A stretch of 31,465 bases of DNA from Bacteroides sp. (GTDB lineage Bacteria; Bacteroidota; Bacteroidia; Bacteroidales; Bacteroidaceae). The position numbers were made by a program, and so were the translations under genes. The notes below the pieces were generated by a model, which saw only the letters and a program-made list of their open reading frames with translations, ran no database searches and had not been told where the DNA came from. Where the stretch lies: assembly GCF_030151085.1 (NCBI RefSeq), contig NZ_JASLER010000114.1:1-31465 (forward strand), read 5' to 3'. Within the stretch, counting starts at the first letter, position 1; every line of letters begins with the position of its first letter. Below, piece after piece: positions 1 to 7,629 of the stretch.

Positions 1-9
1 AGTAAAGAT

Positions 10-1917
10 TTAGCAGACATTGATTGCTTTGAATTTGCAGCGTGCCATGCACATGCCGCACTTGATACACGTCTCAGGATTGATAACGTGCGGTTTACGC
101 ATATCTCCCATAATTGCATCTGCCGGGCAGTTCTTGGCGCATAAGTGGCAACCAATACAGAGTTCCGGACTGATGGTATAGGTCAGCAATGATTTACATT
201 GCTTGGCACGGCACGTCTTATCTTTGATATGTTCTAAATACTCATCATAGAAATTATTGAGCGTTGAGAGTACCGGATTGGGTGAAGTCTGTCCTAATCC
301 GCAAAGAGCTGTATCTTTGATGACTTGCCCCAGGGTTGAGAGTGTTTTCAAGTCTTTTTCCGTTCCACATCCTTGGGTAATCTTATTGAGCAATTCCAGT
401 AAACGCTTGTTCCCAATGCGACAGGGAGTACATTTTCCGCACGATTCTTCTACCGTGAAGTCCAGATAGAAACGGGCTACCGATACCATACAATCGTCTT
501 CATCCATCACAATCATACCACCGGAACCCATCATGGAACCTTCCGCAAGCAGATTGTCGAAATCAATCGGAGTATCTAGATGTTTCTCAGTCAAACAACC
601 ACCCGAAGGACCGCCCGTCTGCACCGCCTTAAATTTCTTTCCTCCTTTGATGCCTCCACCGATTTCATAAATTACTTCACGCAGGGTAGTTCCCATAGGG
701 ACTTCTATCAATCCTACATTATTAATCTTTCCAGCCAAGGCAAATACTTTCGTTCCTTTAGAACGTTCTGTGCCGATAGATGAAAACCATTCGGCACCTT
801 TGGTCAGGATAATAGGTATATTGGCAAGCGTCTCCACATTGTTGACGTTGGTAGGTTTGCCTAGATAACCTTCTTCTGCCGGGAAAGGGGGCTTCAAAGT
901 CGGTTCTCCGCGTTTACCTTCCATTGAATGGATAAGTGCGGTTTCTTCACCACAAACAAAGGCTCCGGCTCCATAACGGATTTCAATGTCGAAGTTAAAG
1001 TTGGTTCCCAGAATATTGTTTCCTAATAATTCATATTCACGTGCCTGAGCAATAGCAATTTTTAAGCGTTGGATAGCAAGCGGATACTCAGCCCGGATAT
1101 AAACCAACCCTTTGGGGGATCCGATGGAGTAACCACAAATAGCCATAGCCTCGATAATGGAGTGGGGATCTCCTTCCATAATCGAACGGTCCATAAATGC
1201 CCCGGGATCGCCTTCGTCCGCATTACACACTACATATTTCATATCGGCTTGTTGCTTATGGGCAAACTCCCATTTCTTACCGGTGGGGAAACCACCACCA
1301 CCACGTCCGCGTAAACCCGAACGCTTGATGACGTCAATTACCTCCTGCGGTTTCTTGGTAAGCAGACTATCCGCCAAAGCTATATAACCGTTCAGGGCTA
1401 TATACTCTTCTATATTCTCCGGATCGATAAAGCCGCAGTTGCGTAAAGCGATACGCATCTGCTTCCGGTAAAAGTCCATGTGTTTGGAGTCACTGACTGC
1501 CTGTTCTGTTTTCGGATCTATATAAAGTAAACGTTCTATCTTGTGTCCACCTATTATATGCTCACTGATGATTTCTTCAGCATCTTCGGGGATTACTTGG
1601 GTGTAAAACGTATTATCAGGGATAATCTTGACGATAGGCCCTTTCTCACAGAATCCGAAACAACCGGTGGTTATCACGTCTACCTTATCGGCAATATTGT
1701 TTTTCTCGAGTGCCTGCTGGAGCTTTTCAGCTATGACGTGACTGGATGAAGCTTTACAGCCTGTACCTCCACAAATTAGGATTTGCAGATGTTCTGTGCC
1801 CACTGCCAGCCCACAGCATTGTTCAGCTACTACTTCATTGCTTTGTTCGCGCAGAAGAAGTGCCTTTTCGGCTTTTTCCCTGATTGCTTTCAGATCATGG
1901 ATAGTTAGTACTTTCAT
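10..1917 (-). CDS. NuoF/HydB-like NAD(P)H dehydrogenase flavoprotein subunit
   Basis: A 635-residue soluble iron-sulfur flavoprotein. An N-terminal thioredoxin-like [2Fe-2S] domain has Cys49, Cys54, Cys86 and Cys90. The NuoF core follows, with the glycine-rich NADH/FMN motif GLRGRGGGGFPTGKKW, NADEGDPGAFMDR, CGEETAL and the [4Fe-4S] motif ESCGKCTPCRIG. The C-terminus carries a two-cluster ferredoxin domain (CIGCHLCAKNCP and CIKCGMCMARC). This three-part architecture is known for the HydB/HndC subunits of NAD(P)-linked, often electron-bifurcating [FeFe]-hydrogenases, which are longer than respiratory NuoF (about 430 residues). I infer a role in NADH reoxidation during fermentation. Hydrogenase partners would lie to the left of the window. 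It diverges from padR and has its own promoter just upstream. It is unrelated to the capsule locus. The family call is firm; the partner enzyme is not visible. Confidence 0.93.
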   Translation of the reverse strand: MKVLTIHDLKAIREKAEKALLLREQSNEVVAEQCCGLAVGTEHLQILICGGTGCKASSSHVIAEKLQQALEKNNIADKVDVITTGCFGFCEKGPIVKIIPDNTFYTQVIPEDAEEIISEHIIGGHKIERLLYIDPKTEQAVSDSKHMDFYRKQMRIALRNCGFIDPENIEEYIALNGYIALADSLLTKKPQEVIDVIKRSGLRGRGGGGFPTGKKWEFAHKQQADMKYVVCNADEGDPGAFMDRSIMEGDPHSIIEAMAICGYSIGSPKGLVYIRAEYPLAIQRLKIAIAQAREYELLGNNILGTNFNFDIEIRYGAGAFVCGEETALIHSMEGKRGEPTLKPPFPAEEGYLGKPTNVNNVETLANIPIILTKGAEWFSSIGTERSKGTKVFALAGKINNVGLIEVPMGTTLREVIYEIGGGIKGGKKFKAVQTGGPSGGCLTEKHLDTPIDFDNLLAEGSMMGSGGMIVMDEDDCMVSVARFYLDFTVEESCGKCTPCRIGNKRLLELLNKITQGCGTEKDLKTLSTLGQVIKDTALCGLGQTSPNPVLSTLNNFYDEYLEHIKDKTCRAKQCKSLLTYTISPELCIGCHLCAKNCPADAIMGDMRKPHVINPETCIKCGMCMARCKFKAINVC

Positions 1918-1941
1918 TATGTAAATAGATTAGGGTTAAAA

Positions 1942-1972
1942 CAAAGATAAGAAAAGGTTTTAATATAGCAAA
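1942..1972 (-). promoter_or_regulatory. Bacteroides-type promoter for the NuoF/HydB-like gene
   Basis: On the minus strand, a -33 TTTG (1972-1969) is followed after 19 bases by TATCTTTG (1949-1942). This matches the Bacteroides sigma factor consensus TTTG / TAnnTTTG at normal spacing. Transcription would start near 1936, giving a short leader before the ATG at 1917. Confidence 0.7.
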
Positions 1973-2009
1973 AAGAAAGTGTACTAAAACGAAATAGTTA
2001 ATAAATCGT

Positions 2010-2039
2010 AATACAAAGTACTTTGTAATACAAGGTACT
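2010..2039. promoter_or_regulatory. Candidate PadR operator: palindrome plus direct repeat
   Basis: TACAAAGTACTTTGTA at 2012-2027 is a perfect 16-base palindrome. It overlaps a 13-base direct repeat with period 17: AATACAAAGTACT at 2010-2022 and AATACAAGGTACT at 2027-2039. A TATATTTG at 2051-2058 could be the -7 element of the padR promoter, although no good -33 element sits at the usual distance. A dyad just upstream of a PadR gene is what an autoregulatory operator would look like; binding is inferred, not shown. Confidence 0.45.
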
Positions 2040-2129
2040 AATATAATGCATATATTTGTGCCATACAAATAAGCGAAGATAATGAGAGACTAAGCCGATA
2101 ATTCATTTTCTCATTTAATGTATCGCCAA

Positions 2130-2165
2130 ATTGTAAATTGTAAATTGTAAATCGTTAAATTGTAA
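2130..2165 (+). repeat. Short tandem repeat of ATTGTAA in the padR leader
   Basis: Three adjacent copies of the heptamer ATTGTAA occupy 2130-2150, and a fourth follows at 2159-2165 after a diverged unit, directly before the padR start at 2174. A looser AT-rich relative lies at about 2535-2570, before the next gene. These AT-rich, unstructured leaders probably aid ribosome access in an organism that lacks strong Shine-Dalgarno sites. No spacers are present, so this is not a CRISPR array. Confidence 0.5.
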
Positions 2166-2173
2166 ATAACCAC

Positions 2174-2512
2174 ATGGATGTAAACAATGTAAAGTCGCAA
2201 ATGCGCAAGGGCATGCTTGAATATTGTATCATGCTGCTGCTTCATAAGGAACCGGCTTACGCTTCGGACATCATCCAGAAGCTGAAAGAAGCTATGCTGA
2301 TTGTAGTGGAGGGTACACTTTACCCGTTGCTCACTCGTCTAAAAAATGACGACCTCCTAAGTTACGAATGGATAGAATCCACCCAAGGTCCCCCTCGTAA
2401 ATATTATCGGTTGACCGAACAAGGCGAAGTCTTTCTAAGTGAATTAGAAATATCTTGGAGAGAACTGAACGAAACAGTCAATCACATTGCAAATGCTCAT
2501 AATAATGAGTAA
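2174..2512 (+). CDS. PadR family transcriptional regulator
   Basis: A 112-residue winged-helix protein with the PadR N-terminal layout: MRKGMLEYCIMLLLHKEPAYASDI, then EGTLYPLLTRLKNDDLL (recognition helix and wing start), then GPPRKYYRLTEQGE (the conserved wing strand). The length matches the short PadR subfamily, which lacks the long C-terminal coiled-coil domain. It lies 70 bases before a PspC-domain gene on the same strand. That pairing recurs in Bacteroidetes, so I infer that it represses its own promoter and the membrane protein. A 16-base palindrome about 150 bases upstream is the candidate operator. The signal it senses cannot be read from the sequence. Confidence 0.92.
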   Translation: MDVNNVKSQMRKGMLEYCIMLLLHKEPAYASDIIQKLKEAMLIVVEGTLYPLLTRLKNDDLLSYEWIESTQGPPRKYYRLTEQGEVFLSELEISWRELNETVNHIANAHNNE

Positions 2513-2582
2513 TGAAAAATTAGCAATAAGTAACTTCAATTGTAAATCGTAAATAGTCAAATCGAAAATAAATTAGGGTGTT

Positions 2583-3698
2583 ATGAAAAAGACATTAACA
2601 GTAAATTTAGGCGGAACCGTTTTCAACATAGACGATGATGCATACCGCCTTTTGGATAATTACCTTTGTAATCTCAAACTGCACTTCAGAAAAGAAGCTG
2701 GTGCCGATGAGATTGTAGATGATATTGAACGCCGTATTTCCGAGTTATTTGCCGAAAAGCTTTCAGCAGGTTCTCAAGTAATCACCATTACCGACGTGGA
2801 AGAAGTGATTGCCCGAATGGGAAAGCCTGAAGATATGGGATCTGGTGAGGAAAGCGGAGAAAATGCTTCCGACAATAAAAATGCAGGTAGCGGTTATGGT
2901 TCTGGTGCTTGGAGTGGTCAAACTTCTTACGGCAGTTCTACTGCGCGCCGCCGCCTTTACCGTAATCCGGATGACAAGATGTTGGGAGGTGTAGTCAGTG
3001 GTATGGCAGCTTATTTGGGATGGGATGTAACTTTGCTTCGTTTGTTGCTACTCGTAGTTTTGATATGTGGAGTAGGTACATTGATTCCGGTTTACATTGT
3101 TTGCTGGCTGATTATCCCCGAAGCACAGACGGCTGCGGAGAAACTGAATATGCGTGGCGAAGCTGTTACAGTGGAGAATATCGGAAAGACGGTAACTGAT
3201 GGTTTTGAGAAAGTAACCAATGGTGTCAATGATTACATGAAATCAGACAAGCCTCGTACTGCTCTACAGAAGATAGGAGATATGTTAGTGATGGTTGCTG
3301 GCTGGTTCCTGAAGGTATGTCTGGTAATATTCGCTATTATTTGCAGTCCGATTCTGTTTGTATTCGGGGTGGTATTTGTAGCTCTTCTGTTTGCTGCGGT
3401 GATGGTAGCTATCGGAGGTGGTGCAGCACTGATCTCACTCTTCCCGATGTATGATGTAGTATTGCCTACTTCACCACTATCAGCCATTGTAATGTACATA
3501 GCAGGTGTACTGTTGGTAGGTATTCCTCTGGTTTCCATCGTATGGGCTATCTTCCGCCAGATATTTAACTGGCAACCGATGAATTCAGGTTTGAAGTGGA
3601 CGTTGATTATTCTTTGGATTGTAAGTGCAGCTTGTTTTGGAATCTGCTTCGCCATACAGGGAGCTACATTCCCGGAACTGGGTATTTTCAACATCTGA
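2583..3698 (+). CDS. PspC domain-containing membrane protein
   Basis: A 371-residue protein. Residues 1-80 form a soluble N-terminal domain (LTVNLGGTVFNIDDDAYRLL, then an acidic helix and VITITDVEEVIARMGKPEDM) typical of Bacteroidetes PspC proteins. A Gly/Ser-rich linker (about 85-120) leads to the PspC domain at about 122-180, with RRRLYRNPDDKMLGGVVSGMA and a hydrophobic hairpin ending in CWLIIPE. Further membrane segments lie at about 235-290, 296-320 and 335-365. PspC proteins are associated with envelope stress in other bacteria; the role here is inferred only. It is probably co-transcribed with padR, and the hairpin cluster at 3794-3876 would end that transcript. Confidence 0.88.
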   Translation: MKKTLTVNLGGTVFNIDDDAYRLLDNYLCNLKLHFRKEAGADEIVDDIERRISELFAEKLSAGSQVITITDVEEVIARMGKPEDMGSGEESGENASDNKNAGSGYGSGAWSGQTSYGSSTARRRLYRNPDDKMLGGVVSGMAAYLGWDVTLLRLLLLVVLICGVGTLIPVYIVCWLIIPEAQTAAEKLNMRGEAVTVENIGKTVTDGFEKVTNGVNDYMKSDKPRTALQKIGDMLVMVAGWFLKVCLVIFAIICSPILFVFGVVFVALLFAAVMVAIGGGAALISLFPMYDVVLPTSPLSAIVMYIAGVLLVGIPLVSIVWAIFRQIFNWQPMNSGLKWTLIILWIVSAACFGICFAIQGATFPELGIFNI

Positions 3699-3793
3699 GA
3701 AATATCTTTTCATTTTCAATCAGAAACTTAATACATAACTTCTCTCTGTCTTCTTATTTTGAAGTTTGTAATTGATTGATTATTAGTAAAGTG

Positions 3794-3876
3794 AAAGGGC
3801 TACACCCTTTGTTATGGATGGCTACACCCTTTAGTGCTTAGGGCTACACCATCCGGGCAAAAGGGTGTAGCCCTTT
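3794..3876. terminator. Cluster of GGGCTACACC hairpin repeats, probable bidirectional terminator
   Basis: The 17-mer AAAGGGCTACACCCTTT at 3794-3810 returns as a perfect inverted copy at 3860-3876, followed by TTCTT. Each 17-mer is also a hairpin by itself (AAAGGG stem, five-base loop, CCCTTT). Two more direct copies of the core lie between, at 3820-3832 (GGCTACACCCTTT) and 3841-3850 (GGGCTACACC). The cluster sits about 95 bases after the PspC gene and about 30 bases before the capsule promoter. It could therefore end the padR-pspC transcript and insulate the capsule operon. Confidence 0.6.
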
Positions 3877-3905
3877 TCTTATACTAAAATTTTTTTATTA
3901 AACAT

Positions 3906-3937
3906 TTTGCTAGTTTCAAAAATAGGGTATATCTTTG
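3906..3937 (+). promoter_or_regulatory. Promoter of the capsule operon
   Basis: TTTG at 3906-3909 and TATCTTTG at 3930-3937 are separated by 20 bases, a match to the Bacteroides -33/-7 consensus. Transcription would start near 3944, which gives a leader of about 160 bases before upxY. The promoter points into the operon, so in this assembly it is in the ON orientation if it is, or once was, invertible. Confidence 0.8.
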
Positions 3938-3941
3938 CGTC

Positions 3942-3972
3942 CATTAAACGAACGTCTTTTAAACGTTTAATG
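3942..3972. repeat. Inverted repeat at the transcription start, with an Mpi-like half site
   Basis: CATTAAACG (3942-3950) and CGTTTAATG (3964-3972) form a perfect 9-base inverted repeat with a 13-base loop. Inside it, ACGAACGTCT (3948-3957) reads AGACGTTCGT on the minus strand. That fits, from memory, the ARACGTWCGT consensus of the repeats flanking Mpi-inverted capsule promoters in B. fragilis. A clear partner upstream of the promoter is missing. It may be a leader hairpin, a recombination-site remnant, or both. Confidence 0.45.
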
Positions 3973-4103
3973 TTTCTAACTCATTCGTTTACATCTATTT
4001 ATCAGCATTTATATGCCATTGCGGTTTTGAAAGAGCAAATGTCTCGATCGGGCCGCGAAGCGTACCCAAAACAAACTTCCTATCATCTAATAAACTTCCT
4101 CAA
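3944..4103 (+). promoter_or_regulatory. Untranslated leader of the capsule operon (UpxY target region)
   Basis: About 160 bases between the predicted start of transcription and the upxY GTG. In B. fragilis, UpxY proteins act on the 5' leader of their own operon to prevent premature termination, so this stretch is the expected target. Apart from the inverted repeat at its start I see no clear terminator hairpin. The upxY frame is open back to a TAA at 3960-3962 but contains no ATG, GTG or TTG before the GTG at 4104. Confidence 0.5.
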
Positions 4104-4640
4104 GTGTCTGAAAAACAGAAATATTGGTTCGCAGCCCGTACACTAAGTAAACAGGAGTTTGCTGTTCAGAAACGTATCGAAAAGCTGAATTTAGAGGAAA
4201 AAATAGATGTCGAATGCTACCTTCCTACCCGAACTGTAGTCACACAATTAAAATATCGTCGGAAGCGTAGTGTAGTCCCCGTTGCCCGTGGTTTGATTTT
4301 TATTCATGCTACCAAGCAGGCTGCTTGTGATATTCCCAATATTTACGGTGTTCAGGTCTTTTATATGAGAGACCTTTCCACACATTCCATGTTGATAGTT
4401 CCCGATAAACAAATGCAGGACTTCATGTTTGTGATGGATTTGAATCCTGATGGCGTTAGCTTTGATAACGAACCTCTTACCATTGGTCAGAAAGTTACTG
4501 TTGTTAAAGGCGAATTCAGTGGTGTTGAGGGAGAAATTTCCACAGAAGCTAATAAAACTTACGTTGTTATCCGCATTACGGGCGTTTTGGTGGCGAGCAT
4601 CAAGGTTCCTAAATCCTATCTGAAGGTAATAAAGGACTGA
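4104..4640 (+). CDS. upxY: UpxY family capsule transcription antiterminator (NusG-like)
   Basis: A 178-residue NusG/RfaH-type factor. The NGN domain starts with KYWFAARTLSKQEFAVQKRIEKLN and includes CYLPTRTVVTQLKYRRKRSVVPVARGLIFIH. A KOW motif lies near residues 128-145 (GQKVTVVKGEFSGVEGEIS). Both domains and the length match UpxY proteins, which open each Bacteroides capsule operon and let RNA polymerase read through the long cluster. The start is GTG; no ATG is available in frame between the upstream stop and the conserved N-terminus. upxZ follows after 97 bases, the standard order. It should act in cis on the leader at about 3944-4103. Confidence 0.93.
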   Translation: MSEKQKYWFAARTLSKQEFAVQKRIEKLNLEEKIDVECYLPTRTVVTQLKYRRKRSVVPVARGLIFIHATKQAACDIPNIYGVQVFYMRDLSTHSMLIVPDKQMQDFMFVMDLNPDGVSFDNEPLTIGQKVTVVKGEFSGVEGEISTEANKTYVVIRITGVLVASIKVPKSYLKVIKD

Positions 4641-4669
4641 AACTGATTATCATTAATAATATTGACACG

Positions 4670-4700
4670 CTGTCATTCTGAGTTTGTCAAAGGCCCTCTT
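4670..4700. repeat. Possible dispersed intergenic repeat between upxY and upxZ
   Basis: CTGTCATTCTGAGTTTGTCA followed by AAGGCCCTC resembles the widely seen bacterial intergenic repeat of the form TGTCATyCTGAGcttGTCgAAGG. It is a single diverged copy without its usual flanks, so relatedness is tentative. Confidence 0.25.
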
Positions 4701-4737
4701 CTTTCTTTTCCAGTAAATCTAAAAACTTAATACAAAG

Positions 4738-5223
4738 ATGAATTCTTTACTTTCCCGTGCTTTTGAGCTCCAGCAAGCAGCTCACGATCTTCTGTACTTA
4801 GATATGAACAATGAACCAATTTATTCCGATGATTTTTGTCGGTTGAATAAAGATGTTCTTGTCAAATCCGATTCTCTATTCGTGGAAAATGGTGCTAATC
4901 TCGAAGAAGAAGCGAACTTGTGTCTCGCTCTTTTGCTCGGGTATAATGCAACTATATATGATAATGGGGATAAAGGACAAAAGAAGCAAATAATTTTAGA
5001 TCGTATCTCTGATCTTTTGGAGCAACTTCCGGCTTCATTACTCAAAGTACGATTGTTGACTTATTGCTATGGAGAAGTATATGAAGAGGCTTTGCTTCAG
5101 CAGGCTCATGCTATTGTTAATGACTGGAATGATAAAATATTAACAAAAGAACAGGCGGAAATTATCGAGGAGTTGAAGAATATTGAAGAGAATCCTTATC
5201 CGTTCGAAGAGGTAGAGAAATAG
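4738..5223 (+). CDS. upxZ: UpxZ family inhibitor of heterologous UpxY
   Basis: A 161-residue, mostly helical acidic protein starting MNSLLSRAFELQQAAHDLLYLDMNNEPIYSDDF, which is recognisable as UpxZ. Its length and its place as the second gene of the capsule operon fit. In B. fragilis, UpxZ proteins block the UpxY antiterminators of other capsule loci, so that one polysaccharide dominates in a cell. There is no catalytic motif or membrane segment. The first biosynthetic gene starts 21 bases later, so transcription of this protein is tied to expression of this capsule. The call rests on sequence resemblance plus position. Confidence 0.85.
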   Translation: MNSLLSRAFELQQAAHDLLYLDMNNEPIYSDDFCRLNKDVLVKSDSLFVENGANLEEEANLCLALLLGYNATIYDNGDKGQKKQIILDRISDLLEQLPASLLKVRLLTYCYGEVYEEALLQQAHAIVNDWNDKILTKEQAEIIEELKNIEENPYPFEEVEK

Positions 5224-5244
5224 AAAGTATCATTTGAAATACTA

Positions 5245-6459
5245 ATGCAAATGCTTAATATTGATAAGTTTATTAGTGAGAATATAACTTCTCGCTCTAA
5301 TAGTATGTTTGCTATTGATATTGAAGCAAACTATCAACAGCTCCAACAAGAAATTGAAGGAAAGAGCCTTTTGGTTATTGGAGGTGCAGGTTCTATCGGA
5401 TCTTCATATATTCGCGCCATGTTACCTTTTAAGCCATCCAAACTCGTTGTTGTGGATTTGAATGAGAATGGCTTGGCCGAATTAACCCGTGACCTTCGTT
5501 CTACTTACGGCATGTATGTTCCCGAAGAATACCGTACTTATACATTAAACTTCGCAGATACTATCTTCGAGCATATTTTTTGTGAAGAAAAAGGCTTTGA
5601 TATTGTGGCCAATTTTTCTGCTCATAAACATGTACGTAGTGAAAAGGATAAATATTCAGTCCAAGCTTTGATTGAGAACAATGTAATCAAAGCAAAAAAA
5701 CTGTTGGATCTGCTGACAGAATATCCTCCCAAACATTTTTTCTGTGTATCTACCGATAAAGCAGCTAATCCTGTTAATATCATGGGAGCCAGCAAACGTG
5801 TCATGGAAGATATGATTATGGCTTATAGTGCAAAATTCAAAGTAACCACTGCCCGTTTCGCCAATGTGGCTTTCTCTAATGGCTCTTTGCTTGCAGGTTT
5901 CATAGACCGTATCATGAAGAAACAGCCTTTAGCAGCACCGAGTGACGTGAAACGTTATTTTGTTTCTCCGGAAGAAAGCGGACAAATTTGTATGTTGGCT
6001 TGCATGTTGGGACATAATGGAGAAATATTCTTTCCAAAGTTAGGTGAAGAGCAAATGATAACTTTTTCATCCATTTGTGATAAGTTCCTGGATGCGTTAG
6101 GCTACGAAAAGAAAGAATGTACATCAGATGAGGAAGCCAAGAAATTTGCTACTGAAATGCCTGAAAATAGTAAAGTATATCCTGTTGTTTACTTCAAAAG
6201 CGATACCACAGGAGAAAAGGATTATGAGGAATTCTATGTTCCAGGTGAAAAATTGAATATGGAACGATTCGCTTCTTTAGGAGTAATTGAAGAAGTGACA
6301 AAACGCCCCATGCGGGAACTTGATGTCTTTTTTAAAGATATGGAACAAATATTCTATAAAGAAGACTTCTCCAAATCTGAAGTAGTAAATGCACTACACC
6401 GTTTTTTGCCCAATTTTGAGCATATTGAGAAGGGCAAGAATTTAGATCAGAAAATGTAA
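5245..6459 (+). CDS. legB: LegB-type nucleotide-HexNAc 4,6-dehydratase
   Basis: A 404-residue extended SDR of the polysaccharide synthesis 2 (CapD/PseB/LegB) family. The nucleotide-binding motif GGAGSIGS is at 46-53. STDKAANPVNIMGASKR starts at 169, with Met180 where most SDRs have the catalytic Tyr and Lys184 after it; an S-M-K arrangement is known from WbpM/PglF-type dehydratases. The enzyme would make the 4-keto-6-deoxy intermediate that opens the legionaminic acid pathway. It is the first biosynthetic gene after upxZ, and legC follows 21 bases later. Because ptmE is encoded downstream, the expected substrate is GDP-GlcNAc, as in Campylobacter, but UDP-GlcNAc cannot be excluded. An in-frame ATG two codons downstream (5251) is an equally possible start. 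Confidence 0.88.
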   Translation: MQMLNIDKFISENITSRSNSMFAIDIEANYQQLQQEIEGKSLLVIGGAGSIGSSYIRAMLPFKPSKLVVVDLNENGLAELTRDLRSTYGMYVPEEYRTYTLNFADTIFEHIFCEEKGFDIVANFSAHKHVRSEKDKYSVQALIENNVIKAKKLLDLLTEYPPKHFFCVSTDKAANPVNIMGASKRVMEDMIMAYSAKFKVTTARFANVAFSNGSLLAGFIDRIMKKQPLAAPSDVKRYFVSPEESGQICMLACMLGHNGEIFFPKLGEEQMITFSSICDKFLDALGYEKKECTSDEEAKKFATEMPENSKVYPVVYFKSDTTGEKDYEEFYVPGEKLNMERFASLGVIEEVTKRPMRELDVFFKDMEQIFYKEDFSKSEVVNALHRFLPNFEHIEKGKNLDQKM

Positions 6460-6480
6460 TCAAATAGGAATTCTGAACCT

Positions 6481-7629
6481 ATGTATAGTGATATAACAAA
6501 TTTTATTCATCAGCTTTATGGAACAGATGATTTTGTGCCTTTGCATGCTCCTCTGTTTATAGGTAATGAGAAGAAGTATCTGAACGAATGCATTGACACT
6601 ACCTTTGTGTCCAGTGTCGGTAAATTTGTTGATCGTTTTGAAGAAGAAATAGCAGCCTATACCGGTGCAAAGAAAGTTGTGGTTTGTGTGAGTGGAACCA
6701 ATGCTCTTCATATGGCTATGATGCTTGTAGGTGTGGAGCGTGATGATGAAGTGCTGACACAGGCATTGACTTTTATTGCTACTTGTAATGCCATCAGCTA
6801 TATAGGTGCTCATCCGGTTTTTATAGATGTTGATAAGGAAACTCTTGGTCTTTCTCCAAACGCAGTCAAAGTTTGGTTACAAAAAAATGCAGAAATCAAG
6901 AATAATACTTGCTACAATAAAAATACGAGCAGACGCATTAAAGCATGTGTTCCGATGCATACTTTCGGGCATCCAGTTAAAATTGATGAATTAGCCGAAA
7001 TCTGCAAAGAATGGCATATTGAACTAGTAGAAGATGCTGCCGAGAGCTTAGGTAGTTTCTATAAAAGGCAACATACCGGTACGTTCGGTAGGGTCAGCGC
7101 TATTAGCTTTAATGGAAACAAGACAATCACTACCGGTGGTGGTGGTATGTTGTTGTTCCAAGATGAAGAATTGGGAAAACTTGCAAAACATCTGACGACT
7201 CAGGCTAAAGTTCCTCACCGCTGGGCTTTCATCCATGACCATATCGGTTATAACTATCGTATGCCCAATATTAATGCTGCTTTAGGATGTGCTCAGTTAG
7301 AGAATCTTGAAAGATACGTTGAAGATAAGCGGAATACCGCTGAACGATACAAAGAATTCTTTGCAAACATGCCTGATATAACCTTCTTTTCTGAGCCGGC
7401 AGATAGCCGTTCTAATTATTGGCTTAATGTGGTTTTATTGGATGACAAAGCCAGTCAACAAGAATTTCTTGAGTATACAAACGATCATGGTGTCATGACG
7501 CGCCCTGTTTGGGAGTTAATGAACCGATTGGATATGTTCAAGCACTGCGAAACGGATGGGCTGAAGAATACGGAGTGGTTGGCGGATAGAATAGTGAATA
7601 TACCGAGTAGTGTACGTTTAATAAAATGA
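6481..7629 (+). CDS. legC: LegC-type PLP-dependent sugar 4-aminotransferase
   Basis: A 382-residue DegT/DnrJ/EryC1 aminotransferase. SGTNALHMA (71-79) binds the cofactor phosphate, VEDAAESLGS holds Asp185, and SFNGNKTITTGGGG holds the PLP lysine at Lys214. It would transfer an amino group from glutamate to C4 of the 4-keto sugar made by LegB. The N-terminus (LYGTDDFVPLHAPLFIGNEKKYL) resembles the LegC subgroup, which is slightly longer at the front than PseC. Its stop overlaps the next start by four bases (ATGA), a sign of translational coupling with the acetyltransferase that uses its product. Confidence 0.9.
   Translation: MYSDITNFIHQLYGTDDFVPLHAPLFIGNEKKYLNECIDTTFVSSVGKFVDRFEEEIAAYTGAKKVVVCVSGTNALHMAMMLVGVERDDEVLTQALTFIATCNAISYIGAHPVFIDVDKETLGLSPNAVKVWLQKNAEIKNNTCYNKNTSRRIKACVPMHTFGHPVKIDELAEICKEWHIELVEDAAESLGSFYKRQHTGTFGRVSAISFNGNKTITTGGGGMLLFQDEELGKLAKHLTTQAKVPHRWAFIHDHIGYNYRMPNINAALGCAQLENLERYVEDKRNTAERYKEFFANMPDITFFSEPADSRSNYWLNVVLLDDKASQQEFLEYTNDHGVMTRPVWELMNRLDMFKHCETDGLKNTEWLADRIVNIPSSVRLIK

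Noticed and set aside
2130..2165. ATTGTAA repeats as a CRISPR or origin iteron array
   Set aside because: Units are seven bases, mostly without spacers, with only four copies and no replication or Cas gene nearby.
3900..3975. AAACATT (3900-3906) and AATGTTT (3969-3975) as arms flanking an invertible promoter
   Set aside because: Seven AT-rich bases is too short for known capsule promoter inversion repeats and is likely by chance; the outer bases do not match.
3907..4146. Plus-strand open frame covering the promoter and leader before upxY
   Set aside because: It begins inside the -33/-7 region of the predicted promoter, overlaps upxY in another frame and has no family resemblance.
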